Origin: Chiridota heheva
Lineage: Eukaryota; Echinodermata; Holothuroidea; Apodida; Chiridotidae
Assembly: GCA_020152595.1 (NCBI GenBank)
Contig: JAIGNY010000725.1
Span: forward strand, 725,001-789,000
Length of the DNA stretch: 64,000 nt
Direction: 5' to 3'
In this document: piece after piece, positions 11,041 through 25,317 of the stretch
Layout of the letters: the number at the start of each line of letters is the position of its first letter
Position numbering within the stretch: position 1 is the first letter of the stretch
Program-made: the position numbers and the translations under genes
The notes under the pieces: model-generated
Database searches by the model: none
Told to the model about the DNA's origin: nothing
Seen by the model: the letters and a program-made list of their open reading frames with translations, nothing else

Positions 11041-11560
11041 AAACCAGACAACTATTTGTCACTATTATATATGTATTTAATTTAGATGTCTACCTGACAT
11101 TTTCTTGTTAAACCTGACAACTATTTGTCACTCTTACACATGTACATCTAGTTGTATATCTGATATTTTCTTCTTAAACCTGACAACAATTTGTCACTCT
11201 TACACATGTACATCTACTTGTATATCTGATATTTTCTTGTTAAACCTGACAACTATTTGTCACTCTAACACATGTACATCTAGTTGTATATCTGATATTT
11301 TCTTGTTAAACCTGACAACTATTTGTCACTCTTACACATGTACATCTAGTTGTATATCTGATATTTTCTTGTTAAACCTGACAACTATTTGTCACTCTTA
11401 CACATGTACTGTACATCTACTTGTATATCTGATATTTTTTTGTTAAACCTGACAACTATTTGTCACTGGTATGTGCATCTATACCTCAGATGTCTACCTG
11501 ACACCTTTTGAAACCTGAACAAAATTGTCAGTCTTATTTACTTCAGATGGCTATTGGATA
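11041..11560. repeat. 66-bp minisatellite
   Basis: Starts of AACCTGACAACTATTTGTC fall at 11111, 11177, 11243, 11309, 11375 and 11446, giving a 66-bp period; one unit has 5 extra bases. Degenerate units flank the core on both sides. Because 66 is a multiple of three, a long open frame (11105-11446) appears, but it is only the repeat. Confidence 0.95.
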
Positions 11561-14299
11561 TTATTTTTAGCTGTCTAATAGATATTATCCATCACACTTA
11601 TCACAAGTATGAGGTACTGCCTTAGTTACCTGTCAGGCTGTCATACAACTGTAATATAGAAAAATAGTTTAGGCTAGTAATATGTAAAGTGTAAATGTAA
11701 AGCTCCATAGCAAAAGCCTATGTTTGTTTGTGTTGAATAATAGCTTTTAGAAATGTATAGTTATGCATATGAGCTTATTAAAAGTAATATACTTTCAATA
11801 AGTTGATTCATCTACACAAGAATTATAAAGATATATTATAATTTCTTTAAGCATGGTAGACATCTGCAGAAGAAATGATCATTTCTGTAAAATTTATACT
11901 AGTTTCAGTAACTGAAATGATCTTTATTTATTTCAAAGTCTACATGAAAAACCATGTTTATGATTATGTATGTGAATACATACAGTACACACATGTTCAT
12001 TACATAGGCATTATAATTTGAAGCGTCAGTAATTATATTCAGTCATACTCTTCAGATATTATATTCAGTCATATTCAAGATACATGTAAAGATCTCATAA
12101 TATATTTCTTGCAGAGATTAGGCCTTTTTTACACACAAAAAAATGTTTCCTGTCTATTAATGCACATTTCTGAAACAAGATGGGTTACTCCCCACAAACA
12201 ATTTTTCAGGCGTAGTCTTTTCTGCAAAAAACAGACATGATTGCCGAAATAAATACTAATTTAAACTAATATACATTCATCAAAAAATAATCATGCACAA
12301 CAAACGTACTATGTTGTGGCTTTTACTTGTTACCCCTTGTTTGTGTCACGCCAAATAATACTAAACGTTTGTTTTAATAACAGGCCATCAACTTTTTTTT
12401 AATTTAAAAGTTTTTTGTAATTCTCAATGCAGCAAAAAAGTTTGAAAACTTGTTATTGTTGTACAGTATAGTTTAATGAAACTACACCATCAGCTTTATT
12501 CCAAATAAAAATGCCTTTGCAAACACACACCTATTGGCAGTCTCTAAATCACATATTGTATGCCTATCATTACACTTATTTCATGGCACCCCAATTGTAG
12601 GTAAATAAGAAGCAGTAATGAGCATGTCAGTGAAATCTCTACATTTTAGATATGATTTAGGCCCTAGATATTTGATATAGTAAGGCCTAGCATCCAATAT
12701 GGAACAATAAGATTAACCTTCCTAAATGTTATTGTCTAACAAATAATGCAGAAATTCAACAAAACTAGTAATAATAATGGGCTAATATTAAAATATTTGT
12801 AAAATTGTAAATGAAATAAAAATTAAAACACGTACATGACGTATAGCATTACGTTTAGGCTAAGCTTAACAGCTAATTTGGAATGGGGTTGTTTTATTGA
12901 ATCAATTGTTTTGAAGTTGAACTACAATATCAAACAGATTTGATAGACCTACCGATGAAAAGAAAATTAATTGAGAAACATTTAGGCCGAGGTTGTTGTC
13001 ATAGTAACATAGAAATTAAAAACAAAAGTATCAGTATCAAAGCCTATATCAGCTTAATTGTTATCAAAAATCATTGTCACCATTAAGACTAATTTGGCAT
13101 ATTGACCGGAAAAGTTTGGAACCATATGGAAATAAAGTTACACTTATTTCTCCATAATCTCTCATATATCATAATGATATATATCGTAATGATTTAAATC
13201 TGGGAGTTGCCATTTTTTAATGGTAACTCCCTATATAAATGAAGTATTACTTTATATGAAGTGTACATTACTCAAATACAAGATTTTTGTTTCGAGAGCT
13301 GTAGCCAATCCTCAGTTTTCTATTAACAAGTTAAACTTAAGCTACTAAAAAGATTGTATACACTGAATTAATCTATTGCTGAAATGTGCATTATTAATTA
13401 TAAATTTTTGCTTCTCATCTTTCAATGTGTCAATATTTGTTTTTGAACATCTTTTTGAAGGGAACTATAAAATAGCTGTTAATGTTTAATGTAAAACACT
13501 AAAAATATTTGTGACTGCTCATTCCCCTTTAATAATTCAATTGTGATACCTTTCGAGAATTTTCTTTAGTGATTTTGAAATGCGACCCTAAACATCTAAC
13601 AGTAAGGGTTTTTTTCTTAATTGAATTATTCTACTTAGACCAAAAAATTATCATTATTTTCTCAATTGACATTTAAGCTAGTAGGCCCACGCCCACCGCC
13701 CGTGGAGGAAAGATCCCACTTTACTTTCAATTTGATTATATCTAACGTTAGTATTTAATTTTTAACAGTCTCGGCCTTGGCGTGGGCCTACCTCAAAATT
13801 TGTTAGGACCAGCTATACGGTATTTTCGAGATTTGGCCAAAAATTGATTCAAATTCCTAATATGTACGCCAGAACACATGTAAACCGAGTATAAACAGAC
13901 TTATTCTGTGGTGAAATCATGCCAACGTCTGAAAGTTATGCCAATCTAATTTCAAATTATCTCGCAGATCCGGAACATCGCAAGTGGTAGGCCTAAAGTT
14001 AGCGACAAAATGATTTGACGTTAATTTATGACTTTTATTTGTATTGGTTCCTGTCCTCTAAAACAAAACAAAAACATTTTTTTTTTTTAAAGAAACTTGG
14101 CTGGTTTTCATGTATCCACAACGCTATTCAATTTGAACGGAAATGTTAAAACAGCAAGTTTCATGGAATGAAAAATATTTTCAAAACTTGCTCTCTGTAT
14201 ATCGTATCTTGTCATTTTCACTGCTCGGCCCGCGCTCGTCCACGCCGGTACGCTATCAAGCAGTCACTCGTCATGCAGGCTGCATATAATGCACTGTCC
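11561..14299. other. No gene recognised
   Basis: About 2.7 kb of AT-rich sequence. I saw no coding frame, RNA gene or clear repeat other than short A/T runs. Confidence 0.45.
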
Positions 14300-14479
14300 A
14301 CCGGCCACGCCGCTGGAACAAATATGGCGTCCATAAACGCATCACAATTTTTTTGTACACATATTTCGCCTTTTGGCTTTCGGCCTATATGAAATATAAG
14401 ACTAATGACGTCACGCTCTCTTATAAACCGCTTTTGTTTTCACCGACAAACTGGTAGTTCAGATTTACGCACGATATTG

Positions 14480-17121
14480 ACTAAGAACCTCTCAAAGCAT
14501 GGGATGTTTTCCAAACTATAGTTTTGAAGGTGTAAATAGGTTTGTCCCATTAAAGAAAGTATGTAGGCGTAATCGGCCAGTGTGGATGTCTCAGGAGGGT
14601 TTGTGGGCTGTTCGGAAAAAAAAAAAAGAAGTTGTGGCGTTATCATAAACACAGTGGGTGTGTTGCGGAGCTTGCTAGGTATAAGGATCATGAAAAGTTC
14701 ACAAAGGGTTTGATAAGAAATATTAAAGTGCTTTTTGAAGAAGAAAAAACGTTTGTCCAAAGAAGTTAAGATTAATCCAAAGTCATGTCATTCTTATGTT
14801 CGCTCAAAGCAAAAACCAAGGAGGTTGTTGGTCTCCTTCAGGGTAATGATGGTGTTACAATCAATAACGGTAAGGATATGGCTGAGGTTTTGAATGACTA
14901 CTTTGTGTCTGTTTTTACTAAGGAGTCGCCTGCTGATGATGATGTGGAATATCTTAGTGTGCACTCTCTAGTATCCATTAAGAATGTTGATTTTTCAGTT
15001 GATGTTGTGTCTCAGAAGATGAAGGGTTTAAACTCAAATAAAGCACCTGGTCCAGATGGTATACATCCTGCTGTCTTACGTGAGTGTTCTGATGTTCTTT
15101 TTGTTTCCCTGAGTATTATCTTTTTAAAGTGCTTTGATGTTAGTGTTGTTCCTAGTGATTGGAGAATTGCTAATGTCACTTTTTTTTAAAGGGTGACCAC
15201 AGTTTGCCTTGTAATTATAGGCCAGTGAGTCTTACTAGTGTTGTGTGCAAAGTCATGGAGTCCATTGTTAAAGATGTTGTACTAGATCATTTACTGGTCA
15301 ATGGTTTGTTGAATTTGTCCCAGCATTGGTTCTTACCTAAGAGGTTTCGTGTTTCTAATTTATTGAAGTTTCTTGATGATGTCACTAAACTACTTGATTC
15401 TTGCAATAGTGTTTTATATGGTATACCAAAACATCAAATTAATAAATTGCAGAATATTCAAAACGCTGCTGCCAGGCTGGTCAGAAACAAGCATAAATTT
15501 GAGCACATTACACCAGTACTTAAGGACCTACACTGGCTAAAAATTGAGCAAAGAATTAAATATAAAATCATATTACTCACCTTTAAAGCCAGGCATGGAC
15601 TTGCTCCTCAGTATCTAAAAGATCTTTAAGTGATTACGTACCTACAAGAATTCTGGGATCCTCTTACACAAATTTATATAAAGTACCCTGTTCTCGCACA
15701 AAAACGATCGGGCCACGAGCCTTCAAATGTTCTGCTCCACTTCTATGGAACGCTCTACCTACAGACCTGAGATGCGTTAAAGGGTTAGAATCATTTACAA
15801 AAGGTTCAAATTCTTTTCTTTTTCATAAGTGCTATACAGTAGTTTGTAATTTGTATTTTGTTTGTCTTAGGCATTCTTTCATGTACAGCGCCACTGAGTA
15901 TAAGTATGTTTTACATGTTTATAATTTTGGCGCTACATAAATGTTAATTTATTATATTAATATTATTCGGCAGGCTCATGATGAAAACGAGCGATTGGTG
16001 TGGAGGGAAAGTGTGCCAGATGGATATATTCTTGGTTAGTTGACAGGTCACAAAAAGTTGTTGTTAATGGTGAAGTCTCTCCATGAAAGAAGGTTACAAG
16101 TGGTGTTCCTCAGGGTTCTGTATTGGGTCTGCTTCTTTTCTTAGTCTTCATTAATGATATTGATGTTTCCTTGGCTCCAATATTTGTAAATTTGCTGATG
16201 ACACTTATTGCTGTAGAGGATTGTTAATGATGCTAGGGATTCTTCATTTTTGCAAACTGATCTGGATAAGTTAGTTTCTTGGTCCCCAACATGGCAGATA
16301 TCATTCAATGTTGATAAATGCAAATTTATCCATTTTGGTCAGAACAATTTGGTTTTTGATTACTGCATGAATGGTTCAAATCTTGGTTGTGTTGATCAAG
16401 AAAGGGAACTACTGTAGGTGTTGTCATTACTAGCAATCTGAAGCCTTCTAAACAGTGAGCTTTAGCAGCTGCAAGGGCAAATAGGATGTTTGGTTTGATT
16501 AGAAGAGATTTTTGTTTTCTTGATAGAGAGGTTGTTCTTAATTTGTATAAGCAATTAGTCAGGCCTCACTTGAGTATGCTATTCAGGCTTGGAGTCCCTT
16601 TTATGAGAAGAATAAGTTCATTTTGGAGCAGGTTCAGCGAAGAGCCACTAGATTTATTCCCGACCCGAAGTAAGGAATCTCTCTTGTGAATCTAGGTTGC
16701 GAGTTCTTGGTTTGACCACACTTGACTTGAAAAGAGTACGTGGCGATATGATTCAGGTTTTTAAATTCCTATCTAGTAGTAATGTTTTGACTTACTGTCA
16801 TTTCTTGCATGTTTCAGCTAATCCTCATGTGACACTTGGTAACAGTTTGAAGTTGACCAAAGAGTTTTCACGGATAGATATTCGGCGTTTTAGCTTTTCG
16901 CAAAGAGTTGTTAATGAGTAGAATGGTTTGCCTGAGTAGGTGGTTAGCTCCAATTCTGTTCACAATTTCAAGGTCAACATTGATAAGTTCTTTACTAACT
17001 TTGGGCGTCTTTGATTTGTATTTTTTTTATTTTTTTTTATTTTTGTGGTGGTGGTGTTAGTTTGGGCTTTTTATAGGGAGACTAACTCTTTTTAGCCCTT
17101 AATCTTGTTATCTTATGTTAT
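14480..17121 (+). mobile_element. LINE-C copy 1 (CR1/Jockey-like), 5'-truncated
   Basis: Plus-strand LINE beginning in the segment between endonuclease and reverse transcriptase. The RT part has LNSNKAPGPDGIHPAVL, DWRIANVTFF, NYRPVSLTSVVCKVMESIV and, after a break, SGVPQGSVLG. It ends in a GTTAT-type tail near 17108-17121. It is inserted in the TGACGTCA repeat: left flank ...GCACGATATTGAC, right flank CTATTGTGACGTCATCC, with the empty site at 585-660, so the target duplication is about 8-10 bp. An L2-like fragment at 15401-15968 replaces about 60 bp of its RT. Frame breaks are many. Confidence 0.85.
15401..15968 (+). mobile_element. L2-like LINE 3' fragment inside LINE-C copy 1
   Basis: Encodes the C-terminal block CNSVLYGIPKHQINKLQ, then NAAARLVRNK, EHITPVLKDLHWLK and a remnant like LWNALPTDL. 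It ends in the typical TTGGCGCTACATAAATG motif followed by AT-rich repeats at about 15925-15967. LINE-C resumes at GGCAGGCT (15969). Relative to LINE-C copy 2, about 60 bp of host LINE (47569-47628) is missing at the junction. Confidence 0.85.
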
Positions 17122-19756
17122 GCTATTGTGACGTCATCCCGAATACTCGAATATTGCCTAACGTGTTTGTTAGCGTGTAGGCTAATTGTAATATTTTTAC
17201 ATCGACTAGTAAAAACAGTAGTAACAGAAATCAGGAAATTATTCATGTAGCCTACATGTCACACTATATTTAATGCATTCGGCAATCAAGCAATGTATTT
17301 CTATGCATGACCAGATGACTACATTTTGCATGAATATTCGAATGGCTTAAAAATCCTCCTTTATCATAAATTTTATGATATTTTAACACTGCAGCCTAGG
17401 TGTATGTGTGTGTGTGTGTGTGGGGCAGGCCTTTAGTTCGAATAACTAATAAGTTTAAAGCTAAAATGTTGGTGTTAAAAATCACATTTAATTTGATAAT
17501 AACGTTGTCATATCTAGGATTTAGCTTAATACTTTGGTATAGGCGTAGGCTATATGCTATTTAGGCTTTTAAAATGAATCGTTTACACTAAAGTCGACAT
17601 CATATTAGAGATTCAGAGAAAAGGACTTGGAGTGTGAAGATTCGTACTACGCAAAGGCTAGTTCTTTTTGGTTAAAATTGAGCCTAAATAGTGTCAGTAC
17701 TGTTGATATAGCCCTGATATTATCTTAAGATGATATAAATATCATAGATTTAAGAGTTAATAGACAAAATTCAGGTCACTATCCTATTGCAAAAGGAATT
17801 TATGTTAACAATTCCTGACTACTAACTGATTAACAGGGGTCTCGATCGGATTTGGAACACGGGGCAGTAAATTAAGGGGAACCTTTCAAAAAGGGGCACT
17901 TTTGACATTTTGTATTATTACAGTTTATTTCCCGAATATGTATAATCTGCTACTTACATTTCACTGATGAATCTCCAGGAGGGGGAGGGAAGGTGGGGGG
18001 GGCAAGTTCTCCACCTGAATACGCGACTGTGGAGAGAATATATACTTTCAACTGCATATTTGCTCCCACTCCAGCTTTTTTGAAAAGGGCTATGGTTTAA
18101 CTGGTTGCATGGTCCTTGCGTTCGACAGTTCGAACTGGAACATTATCATATCATGAATGAATTGATATTGTTTGCACGTCAAGTGTAAAATCACACCCTT
18201 TCAGGGCCTTTTTTAATATAATAACTGGAGGCCGTAGCTCCCACTCAGCAAAGTGGCCCCCAGTTGAGCTTTTTGGTCCCCCGGGATGGTTCCAGTTTGG
18301 TCCCTAATACAACCATACAAATTTAAATGTATATTTTTTTTAAGGAAAGAAATTTTCCGAAAATGGGAAAAAATTAATGTTCCTAAAATCGAGGGAAATT
18401 GTCCAGAAATTAAAGATATTACCCGAAAGTGACCAAAACATTCCCGAAAATGAGTAAAATTTTAAGATACTAAAGGAAATTATCATTGAACGTCCCGAAA
18501 ATAAAAGAAATTTTTCTGAAAAGTGTTAAAAATGTTCCGAAAACGAAAGAACGTTATTATTGAAAACTTAATTTAGCACTTCAATTTTTCGGATATTTCC
18601 CACCCTCTTCTGCCCTCCCCCTCTCTACCCACCTTTGAGAGAAAACCCTTCCTATACCCTTGTATACTTTCGTTTTGTTCTTACTTTCTGTTAAAGTAAA
18701 TCAATCCCCAGGGTACCAAGCCCTACGAATTTATACAATGAAAACACCTCAAGATGACGAGGCACCGTTACAAGAGACTATCGACAGATAAAGAAAAAGA
18801 AAGTAGAACGTCAATCATGTCGTAGATCAACATATATTTTGAGGCGGATATAAGCCCGTTTTTGTTGGTGGGTATATAGCTAAAAGTTCGGGCGCTTCTT
18901 GGACAATAATTGAGGGCACTTTTCATTTAAAAGAGGGCACTGTTGTTTGTTTTCGAAAAAATGGGGGAATCTTGCCTCGTTGCCACATAGTTCCTACTTA
19001 AAGACTTATATGCTTTGAGCATAGGCGGGATTTGAAGGGAACACTTTTCCCAATCTCTCTCTTTTTGTCCAAATTGATTCTTATTTATGGTGATGTGCTG
19101 TATTTTAACATTATTTTGGACCCCCTCCTCCCTTCCCCCTCCCCCTCCTCCCCTAACACACACTTTTGACTTTTACCCACTTTCGGTACGCAAATCCCGC
19201 TATCTAGGTTTGAGATTGGGAAGCCAGGACCAATGTTGACAATTACCCATCGGGCGAACAAAAAAAAGGGCTTCTTTTAAAATTCACCGTTACAAGAGAC
19301 CATCGACAGATAGAGTAAAGAAAAAGAGAAACTATATTTAGCTTTACTAAACTAAGTAATTCGGGGAGGGGAGGGAGGGTATTATGAATTAAAAATTCAT
19401 CGAAAACTTCCTTTTTGTATCGCCCTTCCCCGCTCACACACACACACACACTTACACACTTACACTTACAGGAGCACTAGACCTAATAGTAAGGGCGCTC
19501 GTTTTTGCTAATTTCACAGATATATTATTCACAAATATTGATTAACTTCTAGCCTTCATAGCCCAAAGACGACGTGAGTGTAAATGCATTTGAACATTCA
19601 TATCAAAGATCTTGCTCTTTGTTCATAATAACCAAAAAATTGCTATACCGTTGTGTGCTTAGATACGCATTTGATTTTTGGGAACCCCAAAATACGCCCT
19701 CACTTTTGACTCACTTGCGCTTTCTGTGTGAACATAAATTTTGAAATATATTATAT
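17122..19756. other. No gene; repeat debris
   Basis: Holds the right half of the TGACGTCA repeat (17121-17150), a (TG)n run near 17403-17420, degenerate 'cgaaaatg' repeats at about 18340-18560, and C/T-rich tracts near 19120-19155 and 19430-19450. A segment starting GTTACAAGAGACTATCGACAG (18768) recurs as GTTACAAGAGACCATCGACAG (19289). No coding sequence is recognisable. Confidence 0.5.
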
Positions 19757-19913
<157 letters not shown>

Positions 19914-20431
19914 AACTTTTCAACTATTAACTGTTAAAGCGCTGTATGTGGCTGGCTCCAGTTTGTCTGCTGTTTTCCCTCTATTGTGATCATTATACAG
20001 GAGCTTCTTTCTATAACCTTTGTGTGCTTGTATTGTATATGTAACTGGTCGCTTTTGTTCTGTTTTTGGGAAGAATACTCACATATCTGTACAAAACTAA
20101 ACGTTTTAAACTTGTATAATTTTACTGTGGATTGTTTTATTTGACCAGTTCCACTACTTTTCGAATGGCTTTAAGTAGAGGACTTATGTTAATTTTGAGA
20201 TGGTGCACAAGGAAAGCTGTGTGCAATAAAGCATGGTACAGTACATGGTACAGTGCTGTACAACAACTTGGACTACAAAAGAAAACATCCAGGAGGGTGA
20301 CAAAAGCTGGAAAAAGATTCAAGTGTGGATCAACTTCTCATGAGAGGCCTTTTGTGTCCTCTATATCCACACGCATTACTGAGCGCACACTGCAGCCTCT
20401 ATCAGCTGTTAATTAGAATAACATTTTAAAG

Positions 20432-21180
20432 GTGACTGTAAACAAACCTGTGGGGATTACCCTCAAACCAAACACTACACATCTTAATATGTGCTCTCTC
20501 AATGTCAGAGCAATTAAAAACAAAACAGTGTCTTTATCAGACTATATCACCTCTAATGATCTTGATGTGTTGGCTATAACGGAAACCTGGCTAGGAACCA
20601 CTACTGATAAGCAATGTCTAAATGAACTACTGCCAGTAGGCTATGAAATAAAGCACACTCCTCGCAATGGCAAACAACAGGGTGGAGGTGGGGCTGTGGT
20701 ACACAAGGCAAATTTACCAATAAGGGTGTTAGATTCTTCCAACAAAACTAGGAAGTCACTCACTTTGAGTACATGGACTGCAAATGGAAATACCAGGAAT
20801 TTTCATGCAGCTCTCCGTTGTGTATCGCCCGCCACCTCCAAAGAAAAATGGTCTTAAAAACAGTGTATTTTTCAAAGAATGACCTCTCTATCTAGAGCGC
20901 CATGCCACATGACAGTCAGAGACTCTTCTTCTTGGTGATTTAAATTTCCATTTGGATGTGACTGATGACACAGACAGTAAGCGATTTTCTGATATTCTGG
21001 ACTCTCTTGGCCGAAGGCAACATGTAAAGGGTGAAACCTACAGCAAAAGTCACACTCTGGATGTTCTTATCACTAAGGATACCAGCCATATTGTCGAACA
21101 AATCTGCATCAAAGATCCATGTTTGTGTGATAAGGATGGCAATGTTTCCAGTGATCATTACGCTGTGCATATTGACTCAT
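20432..21180 (+). pseudogene. AP endonuclease domain of LINE B1
   Basis: Two open stretches (20432-20857 and 20952 onward) carry the endonuclease motifs LNVRAIKNK, ITETWL, GDLNFHLDV and SDHYAV in order. This domain would nick target DNA for target-primed reverse transcription. A stop and frame change between 20857 and 20952 separate the two parts. Confidence 0.85.
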
Positions 21181-21671
21181 CCTTCACTAAACCTGGTCAC
21201 ATTCAGCGAGATGTGTCATACAGGAAATTTCGCAGCATAATTACAGAAGATTTCAGTGAGGACATCCTGGCATCATCCACTTTGCAATCCAGCCATAGTT
21301 CTGTAGCAGATCGCGTGAATACTTTCAAAAAAGGCATTAGTGATTTGTTAGATATTCATGCCTCTTCAATACAAAAGACGATCACGCTAAGGCCTAACGC
21401 ACCCTGGTATAACGAAGACCTACGTGATGCTAAACGGAAACGCAGAAAGCTGGAGCGACAGTGGTTGAGATCCAGGTTACAAGTCGACCGCCAAATATAC
21501 AGGTCTCAGTGCTCTCTTTCCAACAAACTACTTCTAAGAGTACGTAAGAAATATTACTTGGAGAAAATGTCCATGTGTGGTAGAAGTCAGAAGGACATAC
21601 ACAAAATCACCAAACATTTACTTGGAGAAGTAGCCTGTAAAGCCGTTCCTCAGCATACTAGTGAAACATAG

Positions 21672-22825
21672 TTGGCAGATCAATTTGGAAAGTACTTTAA
21701 GGAGAAAATAATTGTCAACATCCGTTGTGATATGGTAACTGGATATACCTACCTACCACTATCGGACCCTTCTGAAGAAGAGCAGACTACTGCTAGGTTG
21801 CTGGAACTGGTACCAGCATCACAGGATAAGACTAGGAAGATCATCAAGGCATCACCTAGTAAATCCTGTGCCTTAGATCCGCTACCAACTTGGGTGCTGA
21901 AGGTGTTTTGGGAACCTTTACTTCCTGCTATTACAAATATAGTCATCCTCTCTCTTATGAATGCTGAAGTTCCACCAGTTCTGAAATCCGCACACATTAT
22001 ACCTCTGTTAAAGAAGGAGGGGCTCGACCAGGACAATTTTAAGAACTACCGTCCTGTGTCCAATCTGAGCTTTCTATCAAAAGTAGTGGAGAAAGTGGCA
22101 GCAAGTAGATTCGATACCTATCTAAAGGACAATGATTTGTGCGAGCCTTTCCAGAGTGCATACACAAAGTTCTGTTCAACGGAAACAGCACTTTTGAAAG
22201 TACAGGCTAATATACAGTCTGAGTTAGATAGGGGTAATGTAGCGCTGCTGGTGTTGTTGGACTTGTCAGCAGCGTTCGATATGATATATCACCAGGCACT
22301 ACTTGAACGTTTTGAAAACATGTATGGTATCAAAGGAACAGCCCTGAAGTGGATATCATCATACCTCAGTGATCGGCATCAGACTGTTATTATCAATGGT
22401 CATGCCTCTAGGCCAACTGTTTTGGACTTTGGCGTACCCCAAAGGTCTGTTTTAGGCCCCAAGTTTACACTATGTACACAAAGCCACTGGGGAGCCTTAT
22501 CAGTAAGCATAAGCTGGCCTTTCACATGTACGCTGATGATACGCGGGTATATTTGTCTTTCAGCCACCAAAACATCGCAGACCAGAATAGCAACATTCGC
22601 AGATTAGAGGCATGTTTGTGTGATATAGAGCAATGGATGGTAAATAACAAGTTAAAGTTGAACTGTGATAAGACAGAGGTAATGCTGTTTAGCAAAAAGT
22701 GGAGCCGGTATAAATTGGATGTGGCTGTTAACTTTGGAAGTGACAGAGTAACACCTACTACGTCTGTGAGGAACCTTGGTGTTGTATTTGACAGTGATAT
22801 GTCCATGAAAAAGCATATCAAGTAA
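21672..22825 (+). pseudogene. Reverse transcriptase domain of LINE B1
   Basis: Frames 21672-22607 and 22472-22825 overlap and together hold the RT fingers and palm: YRPVSNLSFL, LLDLSAAFD (first aspartate), VPQRSVLGP, then MYADDTRVYLSF (the catalytic ADD) in the next frame. The frame change falls between the PQG-type motif and the YADD motif. It copies the element's own RNA when intact. Confidence 0.88.
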
Positions 22826-23469
22826 GTCAGCCGGTCTTGCTATGCGCACATCAGGAACAGCGGACGGATACGCCCATTGCTGAATACAGAAGCCACTAAA
22901 TCTTTAGTGCACAGTTTGATTACTTCGCGACTTGACTACTGTAATGCGCTACTGTGTGGTGTAACAGACTCTTTAACCGGCAAACTGCAGCGTGTTCAGA
23001 ACACAGCGGCCCGAGTAATCACTCGCACAAGAAGATCTGAACACATTACGCCTGTGCTGAAGGAGCTCCACTGGCTTCCCGTGGGTTACCGTATTAAGTA
23101 CAAGGTCATCTTGCACACTTTACGCGCACTATGTGGCTTATAATCTTGTTATATGACAAATATGTTTAAACTGTATACTTCAGCGCGTGCACTCAGGTCA
23201 TGTAGATCTTCAAGTCACGTGGTACCACGAACAAAAACTGTCAGCTATGGTGACAAATCTTTTAGAACAATAGCATCAGCACTCTGGAACAACCTTCCAA
23301 GTGATGTCCAAAACTGTTCAGATTTGAACACTTTTAAATCTTTATCAAAAACACATCTATTCAAGCTAGCATATGGACTATAATTTCTAATTATATCAAT
23401 TTATATTATATTTCATGTACAGTGCTTATGAGCATGTTTTTTTCATGAATTTGAGCAATTGATATTCGG

Positions 23470-24822
<1,353 letters not shown>

Positions 24823-24830
24823 GTTGCAAC

Positions 24831-25309
24831 CAGTGGCGTAAGAAGGGTCCCCTCTCAAGGGACAAGACCCAAAACAATTCCCGGTTACAGAGGGAAAATT
24901 GCACTGGTAAATTAAGTTTCTATCAACTTTCTTAATTGCTCTTTAATCAGAACATCTCACATTTTCGGGAAATATCCTTCGATTAATTTCGGAAAATAGG
25001 CCTATATCTTAATCTTCGGCTTTTTCATATCCGGGGAGTTTTCTTCGATTTTCAGAACGTTTTTGGGAAATTTAATTTATTTTCGGGAAGTTTTTTTCAA
25101 TTTTCTTCAACTTTTGGGAAATGTTGCCAAATTTGACCGAAACTCCCAATAACTTTACCTAATATCCCTTCCACTTCTATTTGACGAATTTTTTTCAATT
25201 TTAATTTGTATAATTTTCCAATTTGATCTCCCAACCCGGCAGTAATGAAACTGGGTGGTGAAATCCTCTCAGGGGGCATTTCATCCTGCCCCCACTTCCT
25301 ACGCCTCTG
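24831..25309. mobile_element. hAT-type MITE 1
   Basis: Left end CAGTGGCGTAAGAAGGG and complemented right end CAGAGGCGTAGGAAGTGGG form the TIRs. 8-bp flanks GTTGCAAC (24823-24830) and GTTGAAAC (25310-25317) match at 7 of 8 positions, as expected of hAT target duplications. The interior is largely degenerate repeats around TTTTCGGGAAATTT. No transposase. Confidence 0.9.
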
Positions 25310-25317
25310 GTTGAAAC

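Larger units (their letters stand above)
9216..14425. repeat. Widely spaced inverted arms enclosing ~5 kb
   Basis: Sequence at 9216-9345 and the complement of 14300-14425 share GAGCG..TGACGTCATT, a diverged middle, and a 19-base identical block AATTGTGATGCGTTTATG with flanking matches. The arms are about 125 bp. They may be the termini of one large element or two independent insertions of one repeat in opposite orientation. Confidence 0.5.

Noticed and set aside
11105-11446. 113-codon frame with Thr/Cys-rich repeats
   Set aside because: 66-bp minisatellite whose period is a multiple of three.
11041-11560. CRISPR-like array
   Set aside because: Direct repeats without unique spacers, in a eukaryotic, transposon-rich setting; it is a minisatellite.
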